Below the pieces are notes generated by a model. That model made no database searches and had not been told where the DNA came from. It saw only the letters and a list, made by a program, of their open reading frames with translations. Shown here in pieces: positions 16,369-25,370 of a stretch of DNA of 64,000 nt. A program made the translations under genes and the position numbers. Origin of the DNA: JANNGC01 sp043757045 (GTDB taxonomy: Bacteria > Verrucomicrobiota > Verrucomicrobiia > Limisphaerales > SIBH01); NCBI GenBank assembly GCA_043757045.1, contig JAYVQC010000097.1, positions 8,042-72,041 on the forward strand, written 5' to 3'. How positions within the stretch are numbered: position 1 is the first letter of the stretch; each line of letters begins with the position of its first letter.

Positions 16369-16656
16369 CTAATCGTAAGCGAGCCGGTCGAAAATATGGT
16401 TCAGGATGTTGATCGAGTCCTCGCGGTCCAGATGTCCGGCCAGCCTCGCGGACTCGGGCAAGCCCGGCACCGAGTGGATGAGCATGTAAAGCGCGAGATG
16501 GTTCTTCTCATTGAAGCGAACGCGAACGGTGTCCTTGGGCACCAGCGCGGCGGACGAGAAACGGGTCTCCGGCGTGAGCGGAACCAGCCAACGATGCGTG
16601 AGTTCCAACAGCCGTGGGGAGGAAACGTCGGATGCTTGAAAAACTCGCAGGTGCAT
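16369..16656 (-). CDS. Hypothetical protein, 95 aa
   Basis: A small protein on the same strand, nine bases upstream of moaD. No motif or family was recognised. It reads as a soluble globular protein (TPETRFSSAALVPKDTVRV, then LYMLIHSVPGLPESARLAG) with a short acidic end. The tight spacing suggests co-expression with moaDE, but its content gives no link to molybdenum cofactor. Codon composition matches its neighbours, supporting a real gene. Confidence 0.6.
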   Translation of the reverse strand: MHLRVFQASDVSSPRLLELTHRWLVPLTPETRFSSAALVPKDTVRVRFNEKNHLALYMLIHSVPGLPESARLAGHLDREDSINILNHIFDRLAYD

Positions 16657-16688
16657 GCGTGCTCAAGGACGGGCGGAAAGTCTCGTGA

Positions 16689-16901
16689 TCAGAAGGCGCG
16701 TTGGAAGTCGCGATAAATTTCCTCGAGCACCCGCGTGCGGGCCGGGCTTTGCGTTCTGTTGATCAAGGCCAGCAGCCGCGCGCGGCGCCGACGGACGGCA
16801 GGAGAATTGAGCGCGGGCCGCGGGCTGGAGAGCGCCGACTTGGCCGCGCGTTTGAACGCCGTTTTCCGGCGTGAAACCGACGAGGTTTGGCCTGTCATCA
16901 T
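16689..16901 (-). CDS. Small basic hypothetical protein, about 70 aa
   Basis: From an ATG at 16901 the frame gives a strongly basic protein (SRRKTAFKRAAKSAL, RRRRARLLALINR) ending TRVLEEIYRDFQRAF. The frame extends upstream into hpt but that part is a shadow. No family recognised; a nucleic-acid-binding role would fit its charge but is speculative. It may be spurious, although it fills an otherwise empty gap between two same-strand genes. Confidence 0.4.
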   Translation of the reverse strand: MMTGQTSSVSRRKTAFKRAAKSALSSPRPALNSPAVRRRRARLLALINRTQSPARTRVLEEIYRDFQRAF

Positions 16902-16947
16902 GCGCGCAACGTAACATCGCGCCCTGGGACTTCGAGGAAAAATCCTG

Positions 16948-17550
16948 TCAGGCCGGCGGCGCATACGCCTCCGGCCGGAGCACGCCCACGAACGGCAGGT
17001 TGCGATAGCGCTCGGCAAAATCCAGCCCGTAGCCGATCACGAAGTAATCCGGAATGGAAAAGCCCACGTAGTCCGCGCGCACCTTCTCCGTGCGGCGCGC
17101 TTTCTTCTCCAGGAACACGCACACTTTCATGCGGCGCGGCTTATGCCCTTTCAGAATCGCCAGCACGCGCTTGAGCGTGCGGCCCGTGTCGAGGATGTCA
17201 TCCACCACCAGCACGTCGCGGCCCTTTACGTCGAGGCGGAGTTGCTTGGTGAAGACGAGTTCGCCCGCCTGCGTGCCCGCGCCATAGCTCGACACGCCGA
17301 TGAAATCCAACCGCAACGGCAGCGACAGATGCCGCACTAAATCAGCGAGGAACATCACCGTGCCGTTCAGCAACGAAACGATGACGAGATCACGCCCCGC
17401 GTAATCGCGCTGCAACTGCCGGGTGAGTTGCTGGACGCGCTTGGCAATCTGCTCCTCGGTGATGAGCACGCTCTCGATCTCGGGAAACGCGGCGTGAATC
17501 TTACTCTTGGTTTTCTTTTTCGCCGGACGGCGGACGAGAGAGGTCTTCAT
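16948..17550 (-). CDS. hpt: Hypoxanthine phosphoribosyltransferase
   Basis: 200 residues. The PRPP-binding loop VLVVDDILDTGRTL, the early IVSLLNGTVMFLADL segment and the late YVGFSIPDYFVIGYGLDF segment are characteristic of Hpt, which salvages hypoxanthine or guanine to IMP or GMP. The N-terminus carries about 20 extra basic residues (RRPAKKKTKSK). Six bases separate its start from the upstream pyrophosphatase gene, forming a nucleotide-metabolism pair. Confidence 0.95.
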   Translation of the reverse strand: MKTSLVRRPAKKKTKSKIHAAFPEIESVLITEEQIAKRVQQLTRQLQRDYAGRDLVIVSLLNGTVMFLADLVRHLSLPLRLDFIGVSSYGAGTQAGELVFTKQLRLDVKGRDVLVVDDILDTGRTLKRVLAILKGHKPRRMKVCVFLEKKARRTEKVRADYVGFSIPDYFVIGYGLDFAERYRNLPFVGVLRPEAYAPPA

Positions 17551-17556
17551 GAAAAA

Positions 17557-17937
17557 TCAAATGTGCTTCGAGTCGTCGTGGTCTTTCTGGCTGTAGCCGG
17601 ATTCCTGGCGTTGGAAATTCACCTCGTTCTTCTTCACGTAAGCGGCGAAAATGTCATCCGCGCTCATGCCCAGCACCTGCGCCATGCTGATGAGAAAGTG
17701 GAACAGGTCCACGACCTCGACGCGCGCGTTCTGCTCGTCGAACTTCTGGTACTTGGCCCACCATTTCCAGGGGACGCTGTCGGTCAATTCGGCCATCTCC
17801 TGCGACATGGCGCGGCAGTAGTTGAGAATCCACTTCGTCTTTTCCTCCTCGCTCATGGCGTCGGTCTGCACGCCGATGCGCTCGTTGAGCGATTTTTGCA
17901 TGCGGAAAAGTTCGCGAAGCTGATCGGGTCGTTCCAT
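17557..17937 (-). CDS. dUTPase-like all-alpha NTP pyrophosphatase
   Basis: About 126 residues from the ATG at 17937 (MERPDQLREL); the upstream ATG at 17973 is possible. The pattern EEEKTKWILNYCRAMSQEMAEL, then DSVPWKWW, then EVVDLFHFLISMAQVLGM and AAYVKKNEVNFQRQESGY matches the dimeric dUTPase / MazG-related fold, with metal-binding E-x-x-E and E-x-x-D pairs. Such enzymes hydrolyse dUTP (or dCTP) and keep uracil out of DNA. Operon-like with hpt. Confidence 0.85.
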   Translation of the reverse strand: MERPDQLRELFRMQKSLNERIGVQTDAMSEEEKTKWILNYCRAMSQEMAELTDSVPWKWWAKYQKFDEQNARVEVVDLFHFLISMAQVLGMSADDIFAAYVKKNEVNFQRQESGYSQKDHDDSKHI

Positions 17938-17988
17938 GAGCGCGAGGTTCAAAGGGCGAGGCGGAAAGTGCAAGGGGCAAAACTTTGT

Positions 17989-18097
17989 GGAGCGCGGACT
18001 TTACAGTCCGCAGCCAGCCGCCCAGTGGTGAGGGGTATGAACTTGCTGGGACGCGCGGTCGTTCGTTGCTTGCTGCGGACTGGAAAGTCCGCGCGCC
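17989..18097. repeat. Inverted-repeat element, GAGCGCGGACTTT family
   Basis: Left arm (AGCGCGGACTTTACAGTCCG at 17991) and right arm (CGGACTGGAAAGTCCGCGCG ending near 18096) are reverse complements, and each arm is a small hairpin itself. It fills the gap between the AlgJ-like stop and the pyrophosphatase start. Related copies: 32480-32587, 34354-34451, 24187-24297. Confidence 0.8.
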
Positions 18098-18117
18098 GGG
18101 GCGTCGGATTTTCTGCG

Positions 18118-19071
18118 CTACTTCTTCTCCGCCAGCACCTTCGCCAGACTCGCGGCCACGCGCTCGGAGCGTATGAGTTTCCCCTCCAAGTTCAGGTGAT
18201 ACTCCGTGTCGAACATTTGCTCGGTGGGGAAGACCATGTCCTCCACCGTGTCGAGGCGGGGAATGTTCAGCCGGGCGCGGAGCAAGTCATCAAGCTGATG
18301 GATGGCCACGCGATTTTTCTCGTAGCTGCGCCGCTCGTAAGGCGGGTGAGAGTAGAAGACGCGCGCACCCTTTTTTCGGGCCGCGTCGGCAAACCAGTTC
18401 ACATGCTCGATGGCGATGTCCGTAGTGCCGGCGCCGGTGAATTTGAAACGGCCCGCTCCAAGTTCAGGTCCCTTGAGGCCATGATGGGTGACGATGTCGC
18501 CGTTTTGATCGAAGGCGTTGCGGTGGTTGTGGACGTACGAGCCGCCTTCCAGAATCCCCTCGGATTGGCCCAGCACATCGCGAATGACGCGCCCCAAATG
18601 CTGCTTGTAACCGTCGTCCAAGAGTTCCTTCAACTGCCGGAACGTCAGCGCGCGCAGCACGGTGGGGCGGCACTCGATGAGCCGGGCGACATACTCGGGC
18701 AGAGGCCGATAATACGTCTCGAACGTGAGATATTCCGGCGCGAGCACCACCACGTCACCGCGTCGCAGGAACGGCTCGACTTCTTGCAGCATGAATTCCA
18801 GACCGACGGCGGCGTTCAAGCCCATGTTGACCGGGTTCATGCCCAGCCGTTCGCCGACCAGTCCCGAATCCATGCCGAAGGCCATCGAAGAACCGGCGAC
18901 GAAAATGATGCGGGGCGACGGCAGCGTCTCCAGCCGGCGATGCTTGTCCGCGCTGGCCATATAGAAGCTTTTCTCGGGCGGATACTTTTTAGTGTAAGCC
19001 GCGAAAACCACGCCCAGCGCGACGGCGAGGACGCCGAAGAACACCGCGAGTTTGAGGAGAAAAGTTTTCAT
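18118..19071 (-). CDS. AlgJ/DltD-like SGNH-type membrane-anchored protein (partner of MBOAT)
   Basis: 317 residues from the ATG at 19071 (MKTFLLKLAVFFGV). A signal anchor at residues 4-25 precedes a periplasmic domain with IIFVAGSSMAFGMDS, a G-x-S block typical of SGNH hydrolases, then VVVLAPEYLTFE and RVFYSHPPYE, and a late D-x-x-H-like site (DTEYHLNLEG). The next gene is an MBOAT acyltransferase, seven bases away on the same strand. Such pairs O-acetylate extracellular polysaccharides: the MBOAT moves acetyl across the membrane and the SGNH partner transfers it. Confidence 0.75.
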   Translation of the reverse strand: MKTFLLKLAVFFGVLAVALGVVFAAYTKKYPPEKSFYMASADKHRRLETLPSPRIIFVAGSSMAFGMDSGLVGERLGMNPVNMGLNAAVGLEFMLQEVEPFLRRGDVVVLAPEYLTFETYYRPLPEYVARLIECRPTVLRALTFRQLKELLDDGYKQHLGRVIRDVLGQSEGILEGGSYVHNHRNAFDQNGDIVTHHGLKGPELGAGRFKFTGAGTTDIAIEHVNWFADAARKKGARVFYSHPPYERRSYEKNRVAIHQLDDLLRARLNIPRLDTVEDMVFPTEQMFDTEYHLNLEGKLIRSERVAASLAKVLAEKK

Positions 19072-19078
19072 CGGCGTT

Positions 19079-20542
19079 TCAAAACTGGAAGTAGATGAAC
19101 TGCCCCGAGCCGTGGGTGCCGGCGTAAAGAATGGCGATGGCGATGGTGAAATACACCGCCCAGCGCGCCGCACGCGGCCAGTGCGCGAGACTCAGCGGAT
19201 GCGGCTGGCGGCGTTGCAGCCACTCGACCGCGAACAACGCGGCCACGGCGATGAAGATGAGATTCCCCGCCGGTTGCGCGGTCACGCGGGCCAGGCCGAG
19301 GAAGTACGTTTCCAGATTCGCCACGTCCGCCGCGAGGCGTTGCAGAATCACCAGCGCGTCCGCGAACGAATGCGCGCGGAAGAAAATCCAGCCGAGGCAG
19401 ACAATCGAAAAGGTGAGCAGCATCCGTCCAAGGGTCTTGAGCGAAGGAAGGATTGATTCTCCACCCGCTACATCACCCACACCACGGGTGGCGCGGTTGG
19501 AGGACAAAGTTTCCGGCAAGACCGCCAGCCCGTTGATCGCGCCCCAAGCCACGAAGTTCCACGACGCGCCGTGCCAGATGCCGCTGAGGAGAAAGGTGAC
19601 GAGCACATTGAACACACGCCGGGGCTTCGAGACACGGCTGCCGCCGAGCGGAAGATACACGTAGTCTTTGAACCAGGTGGTGAGCGAGATGTGCCAGCGC
19701 CGCCAGAACTCGCCGAGGCTTTGCGAGAAGTAGGGGTTGGCAAAGTTCCGCATCAGCTCGAAGCCGAAGAGTTTCGCGAGGCCGATGGCGATGTCTGAGT
19801 AGGCGCTGAAGTCACAGTAGATTTGCACCGCGAAGAGCACCGTCGCCACGGCCAGTTCGCCGCCGGTCACTTCGGCGGGTTTCAGGAACACGGCGTCCAC
19901 GACCGGCGCGAGATTGTCGGCCACGACCATTTTCTTGAAGAAGCCCCAGAGCATCTGGCGGCAGCCGTCCACGGCCTGCGCGTGGTTGAAAACGCGCGCG
20001 CGAAAAAACTGCGGCAGCAAATGCGTGGCGCGCTCGATGGGTCCGGCGACGAGCTGCGGGAAGAAGGAGACGTAGGCGAGATACTCGACGAGATGCGGCG
20101 TGGCGCGCAATTGACGGCGGTAGATGTCAATCGAGTAGCTCATGGTCTGGAACGTGTAGAAGCTGATGCCCACGGGGAGCACGACCTTCAGCGTGGGCAT
20201 GTCCATCGTCCAGCCGACCGAGGCGGCGGCGGCCTGCAAGCTCTCGGCGAAGAAGTTGAAGTATTTGAAGTAAGCGAGCAGGCCAATATTCGCGGTGAGT
20301 CCGAGAGCGAGCAGAATTTTTCTCCGGCGCGGCGCGGCCGTCTTTTCCAGGCCGAGTCCCACGCCGAAGTCGAGCAGGCTGGCCGCGAGCATCAGTCCGC
20401 AGAAACGCCAGTCCCACCAGCCGTAGAAAATGTAACTGGCGACGACGATGAGGACGTTTTGCGCGCGTCTTTGACGCAGCGCCCAGTAGAGCGGGAAAAA
20501 GAGCGCGAGGAAGATCAGGAAAGTGAGCGTGGTGAACGTCAT
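19079..20542 (-). CDS. MBOAT-family O-acyltransferase (AlgI-like)
   Basis: 487 residues with about ten hydrophobic segments. AlgI/DltB hallmarks are FFPLYWALRQ and ASYIFYGWWDWRF at the start, KYFNFF, LPVGISFYTFQTMSY, FFPQLVAGPIER, YCDFSAYSDIAIG, EFWRRWHISLTTWFKDYVYLPLGG and the catalytic histidine in LLSGIWHGASWNF. It acylates (usually acetylates) a polysaccharide or cell-wall polymer using acetyl-CoA. It is the first gene of the pair with the AlgJ-like protein. Its polysaccharide might be that exported by the 52-55.8 kb genes, which is inference. Confidence 0.93.
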   Translation of the reverse strand: MTFTTLTFLIFLALFFPLYWALRQRRAQNVLIVVASYIFYGWWDWRFCGLMLAASLLDFGVGLGLEKTAAPRRRKILLALGLTANIGLLAYFKYFNFFAESLQAAAASVGWTMDMPTLKVVLPVGISFYTFQTMSYSIDIYRRQLRATPHLVEYLAYVSFFPQLVAGPIERATHLLPQFFRARVFNHAQAVDGCRQMLWGFFKKMVVADNLAPVVDAVFLKPAEVTGGELAVATVLFAVQIYCDFSAYSDIAIGLAKLFGFELMRNFANPYFSQSLGEFWRRWHISLTTWFKDYVYLPLGGSRVSKPRRVFNVLVTFLLSGIWHGASWNFVAWGAINGLAVLPETLSSNRATRGVGDVAGGESILPSLKTLGRMLLTFSIVCLGWIFFRAHSFADALVILQRLAADVANLETYFLGLARVTAQPAGNLIFIAVAALFAVEWLQRRQPHPLSLAHWPRAARWAVYFTIAIAILYAGTHGSGQFIYFQF

Positions 20543-20888
20543 GCGCTGGCGTGAGGCTCAGGGAAAGCGCGGCGCGCAGGCAAGGAGCTTTCCCGAAACC
20601 CGAACGGCGGGGCACCGCCGCCGCCCTGTAACGCCGGCTTTCCAGCCGGCAACGTAATTAGGATTTCAGCCTCGTGGCCCTCCCTTTATTTTTACAGGGG
20701 CGGATTCTCGCGCGGCGGGCTTTGAACAGGAGGATCGAAAGCCTCCCGACCTGCCGGCTGGAAAGCCGGCGTTACGGGACGACGGCAACCTGCCGGGCGG
20801 GCTTCTGGATTTTCTGCCGAAAAAAAGAGTGCATCCAAAAAAGGTTTCGGCTCGTATGCATTACCAAACCAAACGCAGGTCTAACTCT
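20543..20888. other. Intergenic region, 346 bp, mostly a palindromic element
   Basis: Lies between the divergent MBOAT and CHRD genes. It contains the 147-bp inverted-repeat element at 20628-20774; the rest must hold the promoters of both genes, but no convincing -35/-10 pair was seen. No ORF was supported. Confidence 0.6.
20628..20774. repeat. 147-bp element with 22-bp perfect terminal inverted repeats
   Basis: Left end 20628-20649 (GTAACGCCGGCTTTCCAGCC...) is exactly the reverse complement of the right end 20753-20774. Subterminal parts also pair (TTTCAGCCT against GAAAGCCT-like). It shares its core with 5791-5875. Confidence 0.88.
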
Positions 20889-23800
20889 ATGAAAACAAAC
20901 AAAGTGCTTCTGGCTGCCCTAATCGGAGGAATGGTATTCGGCTCGACCGCCCTCTCGCACGCCCAGTCCCTCATCTACGGTCTCACGTCCACCAACTCAC
21001 TGGTGGCCTTCAGTAGCTCCGGCTCCGTCGCCAATGGCCCCATCATCACCGGCGTCGGCGTCGGCGAAGAGGTAGTGGGCATTGATTTCCGCCCCTTCAC
21101 CGGCGAACTCTACGCGCTCACCGGCGACCTGGGCGGCACGGGCCGTCTCTACACCGTGAACCCTGTTTCCGGGGCGGCCTCGGCGCTCACCCTTGTCGGC
21201 ACGCTCACTAACATCACGGCGCGGGCCGGCGTGGACTTCAATCCCGTGGCCGTGGCCGGCGTGAACGCGCTGCGCATCTTGACTCACGAGCGGGACAATT
21301 ACCGCCTCACCTTTGCCGGCACGACCGCCACGGTGAATTACGACGGCAAATTGAACACCACGAACGTCGTGGTCAGCACGAACGCCATCGCGTGCGCCTA
21401 CCTCAACAACCGTGGCGGCCTGCCCGGCGCGGGCGGCGCGGGCGGTACCACGCTCTACGTCATTGATGCCGACACCGACTCGCTCTACGTCCAGAACCCG
21501 CCGAACAACGGCACGCTCGTGGACGCCAAGCCCCTCGGCGTGAATGCGGGATCCGCGGGCGGCTTCGACATAGACACGCTGAACAACAAAGCCTACGCGG
21601 TGCTGGAAGTGGGCACGGTCGGTCTTTACGAAATCAGTCTCGCGACCGGCGCGGCCACGCTCGTGCGCGCGTTGCCGAACAACATTATTGACCTCGCCAT
21701 CACGCTGCCGGTCTCGCTGCCACCGACGCTGGTCTATGGACTCACGACCACGAACACGCTGCTGCCTTTCACCACGGACTCGACGAACGTGGGCGCGGTG
21801 CTGCCGGTCACGGGACTGGGCGGTGGCGAAACCATCGTGGGCATTGATTTCCGTCCCTTCAACGGCCTGCTCTACGCCGTGACGCGCGACGCGGCCAATG
21901 CGGGCCGTGTTTACACCGTGGACCCCATCACTGGCGCGGCCACGGCGCTCACGCTCGCGGGCGTGCCGCTCACGCTCACGAACAGCGTGGGCCTGGACTT
22001 CAACCCCGTCGCGGTGTCCGGCGCGAACGCGTTGCGCATCGTGACCGGTGCGGATCAAAATTTCCGTCTCACGTTCAGCGGTTCGACCGCCACGGTGATC
22101 GCGGACCTTGCGATCAATCCCGGCAGCGCCGACTTGATGGCGGCGGGCTATGTGAACAACCGCGGCGGTCTTCCCGGCGCGGGCGGCGTGGGCGGCACCA
22201 CGCTCTACGTCGTGGATTCCGTCTCCGACACCCTCTTCATCCAGAACCCGCCCAACAACGGCACGCTCGCCACGCCCAAGCCGCTCGTGCATGACGTGGA
22301 TGCGTCCGGCGGTCTGGACATCCTCACCACCACGAACCGCGCGCTGGCCCTGTTCGGCATCAGTGGCACGAACGGTTTGTATGAAGTCGATCTCGCGAAC
22401 GGCTTCGCGAACTTTATCCGCCCGCTGCCCTCATCGCTGGTAGATCTGGCGGTGCCGATTCCCGCGCGCATCACCACTCTGAGCAATTTCCCCGGCACGA
22501 ACGTCTTGCTCGTCTTTGGCGGCGGCGTCGGTCCCTTCAACGTCCAGAAGGCGAACGTGGTCAATGATCCTTTCTGCTCCATCACGACCGTGGCCTCCGG
22601 CCCCGTGACCTTGGGCAAGGACGGCCCGCAAGGTTTCTACCGCGTGCGCGATCTGGCGAACGCGAGCATCACGCGCTTCACTTCCAGCCTGAGCGGCCTC
22701 GCGAACGGCAACGGTTCGACCGGCTTCGGCCTCGCCACCGTGGACTTGAACGGCGACGTGCTGACCTACGACTTGGCTTACAGCGGCCTGACCGGCACGC
22801 CCACGGCGGCGCACGTCCATCTCCCGGCCCCGACGACGGGCGCTTCCGGCGTGGCCTTCGCCCTTACGCCCGTCGGCGGACTCGGCACCACCGGACGTTA
22901 CGCCGCGAGTGTGACGCTGACGCTGGCGCAAAAGACCGCCGTGCTCGCGGGCCTCGCGTACTTCAACCTCCATACGGCGGCGTTTGGCGGCGGAGAAATT
23001 CGCGGCCAGATCATGCCCGTGGCGCAGAAGGTCGTCCTGAGCGGCGTGGCGGAACGTCCGACCGGCAACACCTCGCCGGCCTTCGGCGTCGGCGCGCTGA
23101 CCATCATCGGCAACGAACTCGCCTTCGACATCAACTATCAGGGCCTGACCGCCCCGGCCACGGCGGCGCACTTCCACGCGGCGTCGGACAGCGCGGGCAC
23201 GGCGGGCGTGATCATTAACTTGAGCAGCGGCTTCGGCACGTTGGGCCGGTCCGGCACACTCGCGGGCCGCGTCACGCTCACCCCCGCGCAATACCTCGCG
23301 TTCGCGGACGGCCAGGTCTATGTGAACATCCACAACGGAAATTTCCCCGGCGGCGAAATTCGCGGCCAGGTTGCGCCTTACATCGGCGAGTTGCCCTTCT
23401 CGGCGGACCTCACGGGCGCGGCGGAGAAACCTTCGGCGGTGAGCACGTCCGGCTCGGGTTTCGTGGAAGCGGCGCTTGTGGGCAACACCCTCTCCTTCAC
23501 CCTCGCGTATCGCAGCCTGACCAGCGCGATCACGGCGGCGCACCTTCACGGGCCGGCCACGTCGTCGGCCAGCGCGGCGGTGCTCATTGATCTGCTGCCT
23601 TACCATCGCGGCACTTACTCGACGCAGGGCGTGTTCAGCGGCTCGGTCGCGCTGGCCCCGGCGATGGTCAATGCGCTGTTGAACGGCGACCTCTACCTGA
23701 ACCTGCACACGGCGGTGAACCCCGGCGGCGAAATTCGCGGCCAGCTCGCGCCGATGGTTCTCCCCGTCACGATGAACGGGGCGAACGAACGCCCGACGCC

Positions 23801-24119
23801 CGTGGTCACTCCCGCCACCGCCTACGGCTACGTGGGCGTGGTCGGCCGACAGGTTTCGCTCGGGCTGCACTATCGCGACCTGAGCGGCGCGGCGACGGCG
23901 GCGCATTACCACGCCCCGGCGGATGCCAACGGCACGGCAGGGGTGATCATCAACCTCGGTGCCTACGCGGTCGGCGGCTTCAGCAGTTGGGGCTTCCTGC
24001 TTGGCAGCCAGGGCGTGACCGACGCGCAGGTGGCAAATTTCGTGGACGGCCTCGTCTATGTGAACATCCACACGGCCGCGAATGGCGGCGGTGAAATTCG
24101 CGGCCAGGTGCTGCCGTAG
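20889..24119 (+). CDS. Secreted protein with two DUF4394 and four CHRD domains
   Basis: 1076 residues from the ATG at 20889. The signal peptide is at residues 1-25 (LLAALIGGMVFGSTALSHAQ). Two DUF4394-type propeller-like units follow (about 27-290 and 283-540), each with LVYGLT/LIYGLT, GIDFRPF, GVDFNPVAVxGxNALRI, LNNRGGLPGAGG and FDIDTLNNKAYAV-type strings. Four CHRD domains (about 594-715, 716-835, 836-955, 956-1076) each carry TAAHxHxPA and end GGEIRGQ. CHRD domains occur in chordin-like and many bacterial extracellular proteins; function unknown. Strongly repetitive, followed by a textbook terminator. Confidence 0.9.
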   Translation: MKTNKVLLAALIGGMVFGSTALSHAQSLIYGLTSTNSLVAFSSSGSVANGPIITGVGVGEEVVGIDFRPFTGELYALTGDLGGTGRLYTVNPVSGAASALTLVGTLTNITARAGVDFNPVAVAGVNALRILTHERDNYRLTFAGTTATVNYDGKLNTTNVVVSTNAIACAYLNNRGGLPGAGGAGGTTLYVIDADTDSLYVQNPPNNGTLVDAKPLGVNAGSAGGFDIDTLNNKAYAVLEVGTVGLYEISLATGAATLVRALPNNIIDLAITLPVSLPPTLVYGLTTTNTLLPFTTDSTNVGAVLPVTGLGGGETIVGIDFRPFNGLLYAVTRDAANAGRVYTVDPITGAATALTLAGVPLTLTNSVGLDFNPVAVSGANALRIVTGADQNFRLTFSGSTATVIADLAINPGSADLMAAGYVNNRGGLPGAGGVGGTTLYVVDSVSDTLFIQNPPNNGTLATPKPLVHDVDASGGLDILTTTNRALALFGISGTNGLYEVDLANGFANFIRPLPSSLVDLAVPIPARITTLSNFPGTNVLLVFGGGVGPFNVQKANVVNDPFCSITTVASGPVTLGKDGPQGFYRVRDLANASITRFTSSLSGLANGNGSTGFGLATVDLNGDVLTYDLAYSGLTGTPTAAHVHLPAPTTGASGVAFALTPVGGLGTTGRYAASVTLTLAQKTAVLAGLAYFNLHTAAFGGGEIRGQIMPVAQKVVLSGVAERPTGNTSPAFGVGALTIIGNELAFDINYQGLTAPATAAHFHAASDSAGTAGVIINLSSGFGTLGRSGTLAGRVTLTPAQYLAFADGQVYVNIHNGNFPGGEIRGQVAPYIGELPFSADLTGAAEKPSAVSTSGSGFVEAALVGNTLSFTLAYRSLTSAITAAHLHGPATSSASAAVLIDLLPYHRGTYSTQGVFSGSVALAPAMVNALLNGDLYLNLHTAVNPGGEIRGQLAPMVLPVTMNGANERPTPVVTPATAYGYVGVVGRQVSLGLHYRDLSGAATAAHYHAPADANGTAGVIINLGAYAVGGFSSWGFLLGSQGVTDAQVANFVDGLVYVNIHTAANGGGEIRGQVLP

Positions 24120-24151
24120 TTCGCGCGCAAGAATCAAGTGGAGAGAGCAAG

Positions 24152-24182
24152 GCGCCGGTCGGCAACGACCGGCGCTTTTTTT
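24152..24182 (+). terminator. Rho-independent terminator of the CHRD gene
   Basis: A perfect 10-bp stem GCGCCGGTCG / CGACCGGCGC (24152-24175) closes a GCAA tetraloop and is followed by seven T (24176-24182), 32 bases after the stop codon. Confidence 0.93.
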
Positions 24183-24186
24183 GGCG

Positions 24187-24297
24187 GGGGCGCGGGCGTC
24201 CCGCCCGCCGGGCGGTACGGAGATTCATTGCGGTCGCCACGCCGAATCGGCAGGGCCGCCGTCGGTTCCATTCGGGCGGGCGAGACGCCCGCGCTCC
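24187..24297. repeat. 111-bp inverted-repeat element, GCGCGGGCGTCCCGCCC type
   Basis: Left arm 24187-24209 and right arm 24274-24297 are reverse complements with few mismatches (core GCGCGGGCGTC / GACGCCCGCGC). It lies just after the terminator, in the gap between convergent genes. Confidence 0.8.
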
Positions 24298-24371
24298 AAT
24301 CGGATCGGCTTCGTTCGCCATGGCGGCACTTGGAAGATGTGTCCGCAGGCATCCTTGCCTGCCACAGAGGC

Positions 24372-25370
24372 TTAAAACTTCCGCCCCGGAAACTCACGCG
24401 TCAGCGGCTGACGTGTCGGCCCTTGGGGCTGGTTGCCATAGCCGGGCGAAGCCCCTCCGTTCGCGGGCGTCGCGTTGTAACGCTTGTTCACGTCCTCGAT
24501 GATCGGGCCGCGCAGACGATCCTGCTGGCGGTTGAATAACGTCGTGGGATCGCTGGCGCGCGGATCGTAGCCGCTCCCGCCCACCGTCGGCGTGGCGAGG
24601 CTGGAGGCCTTGGCCGCGGCGGCGTTGACCACGGGCTGGAGGGAATTGGGCGCACGGCCCGCCGCGCCGGCGTTCGGATTCAGCAACTGCTCGAAGTCGG
24701 TGCGCCGCTGCAACTGCGCGGGCGTAAGTTTTTCGGACGCGCGGTTCGCGTTGAATTCAAAGGGCGTGCTGGCGCGCATGCCCGGAGGACTGAAGTCCTC
24801 ATCCTCCCGCTGCGCGTAAGACTGGCCGCCGGAACCGCCACGTCGCGCCTCTTTTCTTCCGTTCGCCGCATCACCTGGTTTCCAGTCGAGGTCGGTGACC
24901 GGAGCCAGACTGCGCGCTGGGTCGGAACGAAACGGCGAGTTCAGATCCTTCATGGACGACGAGCCGGGCCGGGACTTTTCCGTCGCGGTCTTGAACGGAT
25001 GCTTCTCCGCCTCGCGCAGCGCCTCCTTGCGCGCTTTCTCCTCGTCGGGGTCGGTGAACATGGCCGGCGTGCGGAGCAACGGGTGCGTCCGCTCGCGCTC
25101 CAGGTCGCGCGGCTCGCTGCGCATCATGGGCGGCGGCGTCCGGGGCGGAGGGCTGGCGGCGGGAGCGTCAAAATTTGGGTTCGAGAAGTCCAGCCCGCGC
25201 TCCCGCACTTCGGGCAAATCGCTCTCAGGTTTTGGCGGCGCGGCGAAGGCCACGGCGGGCTTGGAAAAACGTATCGCATCACCCGCTAGCGCCGCGCAGG
25301 CGAGCCCGACGCTCGTCAGCGTCGCCAGGACGCGGGCGTGACCAAAGGACTGTCGGCAAAAATTCATCAA
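24372..25370 (-). CDS. Hypothetical secreted, low-complexity protein
   Basis: 332 residues. A likely signal peptide (VLATLTSVGLACAALAGDA) is followed by a proline-, serine- and charge-rich, probably disordered chain: PPPRTPPPMMRSEPRDLERE, DEEKARKEALREAEKHPF, and the end PGYGNQPQGPTRQPLTREF. No domain recognised. Convergent with the CHRD gene. Codon and base composition match the local genes, and the antisense alternatives are no better, so the gene is probably real. Confidence 0.65.
   Translation of the reverse strand: MMNFCRQSFGHARVLATLTSVGLACAALAGDAIRFSKPAVAFAAPPKPESDLPEVRERGLDFSNPNFDAPAASPPPRTPPPMMRSEPRDLERERTHPLLRTPAMFTDPDEEKARKEALREAEKHPFKTATEKSRPGSSSMKDLNSPFRSDPARSLAPVTDLDWKPGDAANGRKEARRGGSGGQSYAQREDEDFSPPGMRASTPFEFNANRASEKLTPAQLQRRTDFEQLLNPNAGAAGRAPNSLQPVVNAAAAKASSLATPTVGGSGYDPRASDPTTLFNRQQDRLRGPIIEDVNKRYNATPANGGASPGYGNQPQGPTRQPLTREFPGRKF

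Noticed and set aside
17428..19098. A 556-residue plus-strand frame
   Set aside because: It is antisense to hpt, the pyrophosphatase and the AlgJ-like gene, and crosses a palindromic element.
20997..24137. Two long minus-strand frames (431 and 568 residues) opposite the CHRD gene
   Set aside because: Arg/Gly/Ala/His-rich shadows of a repetitive, high-GC gene; the plus-strand product has signal peptide and recognised domains.
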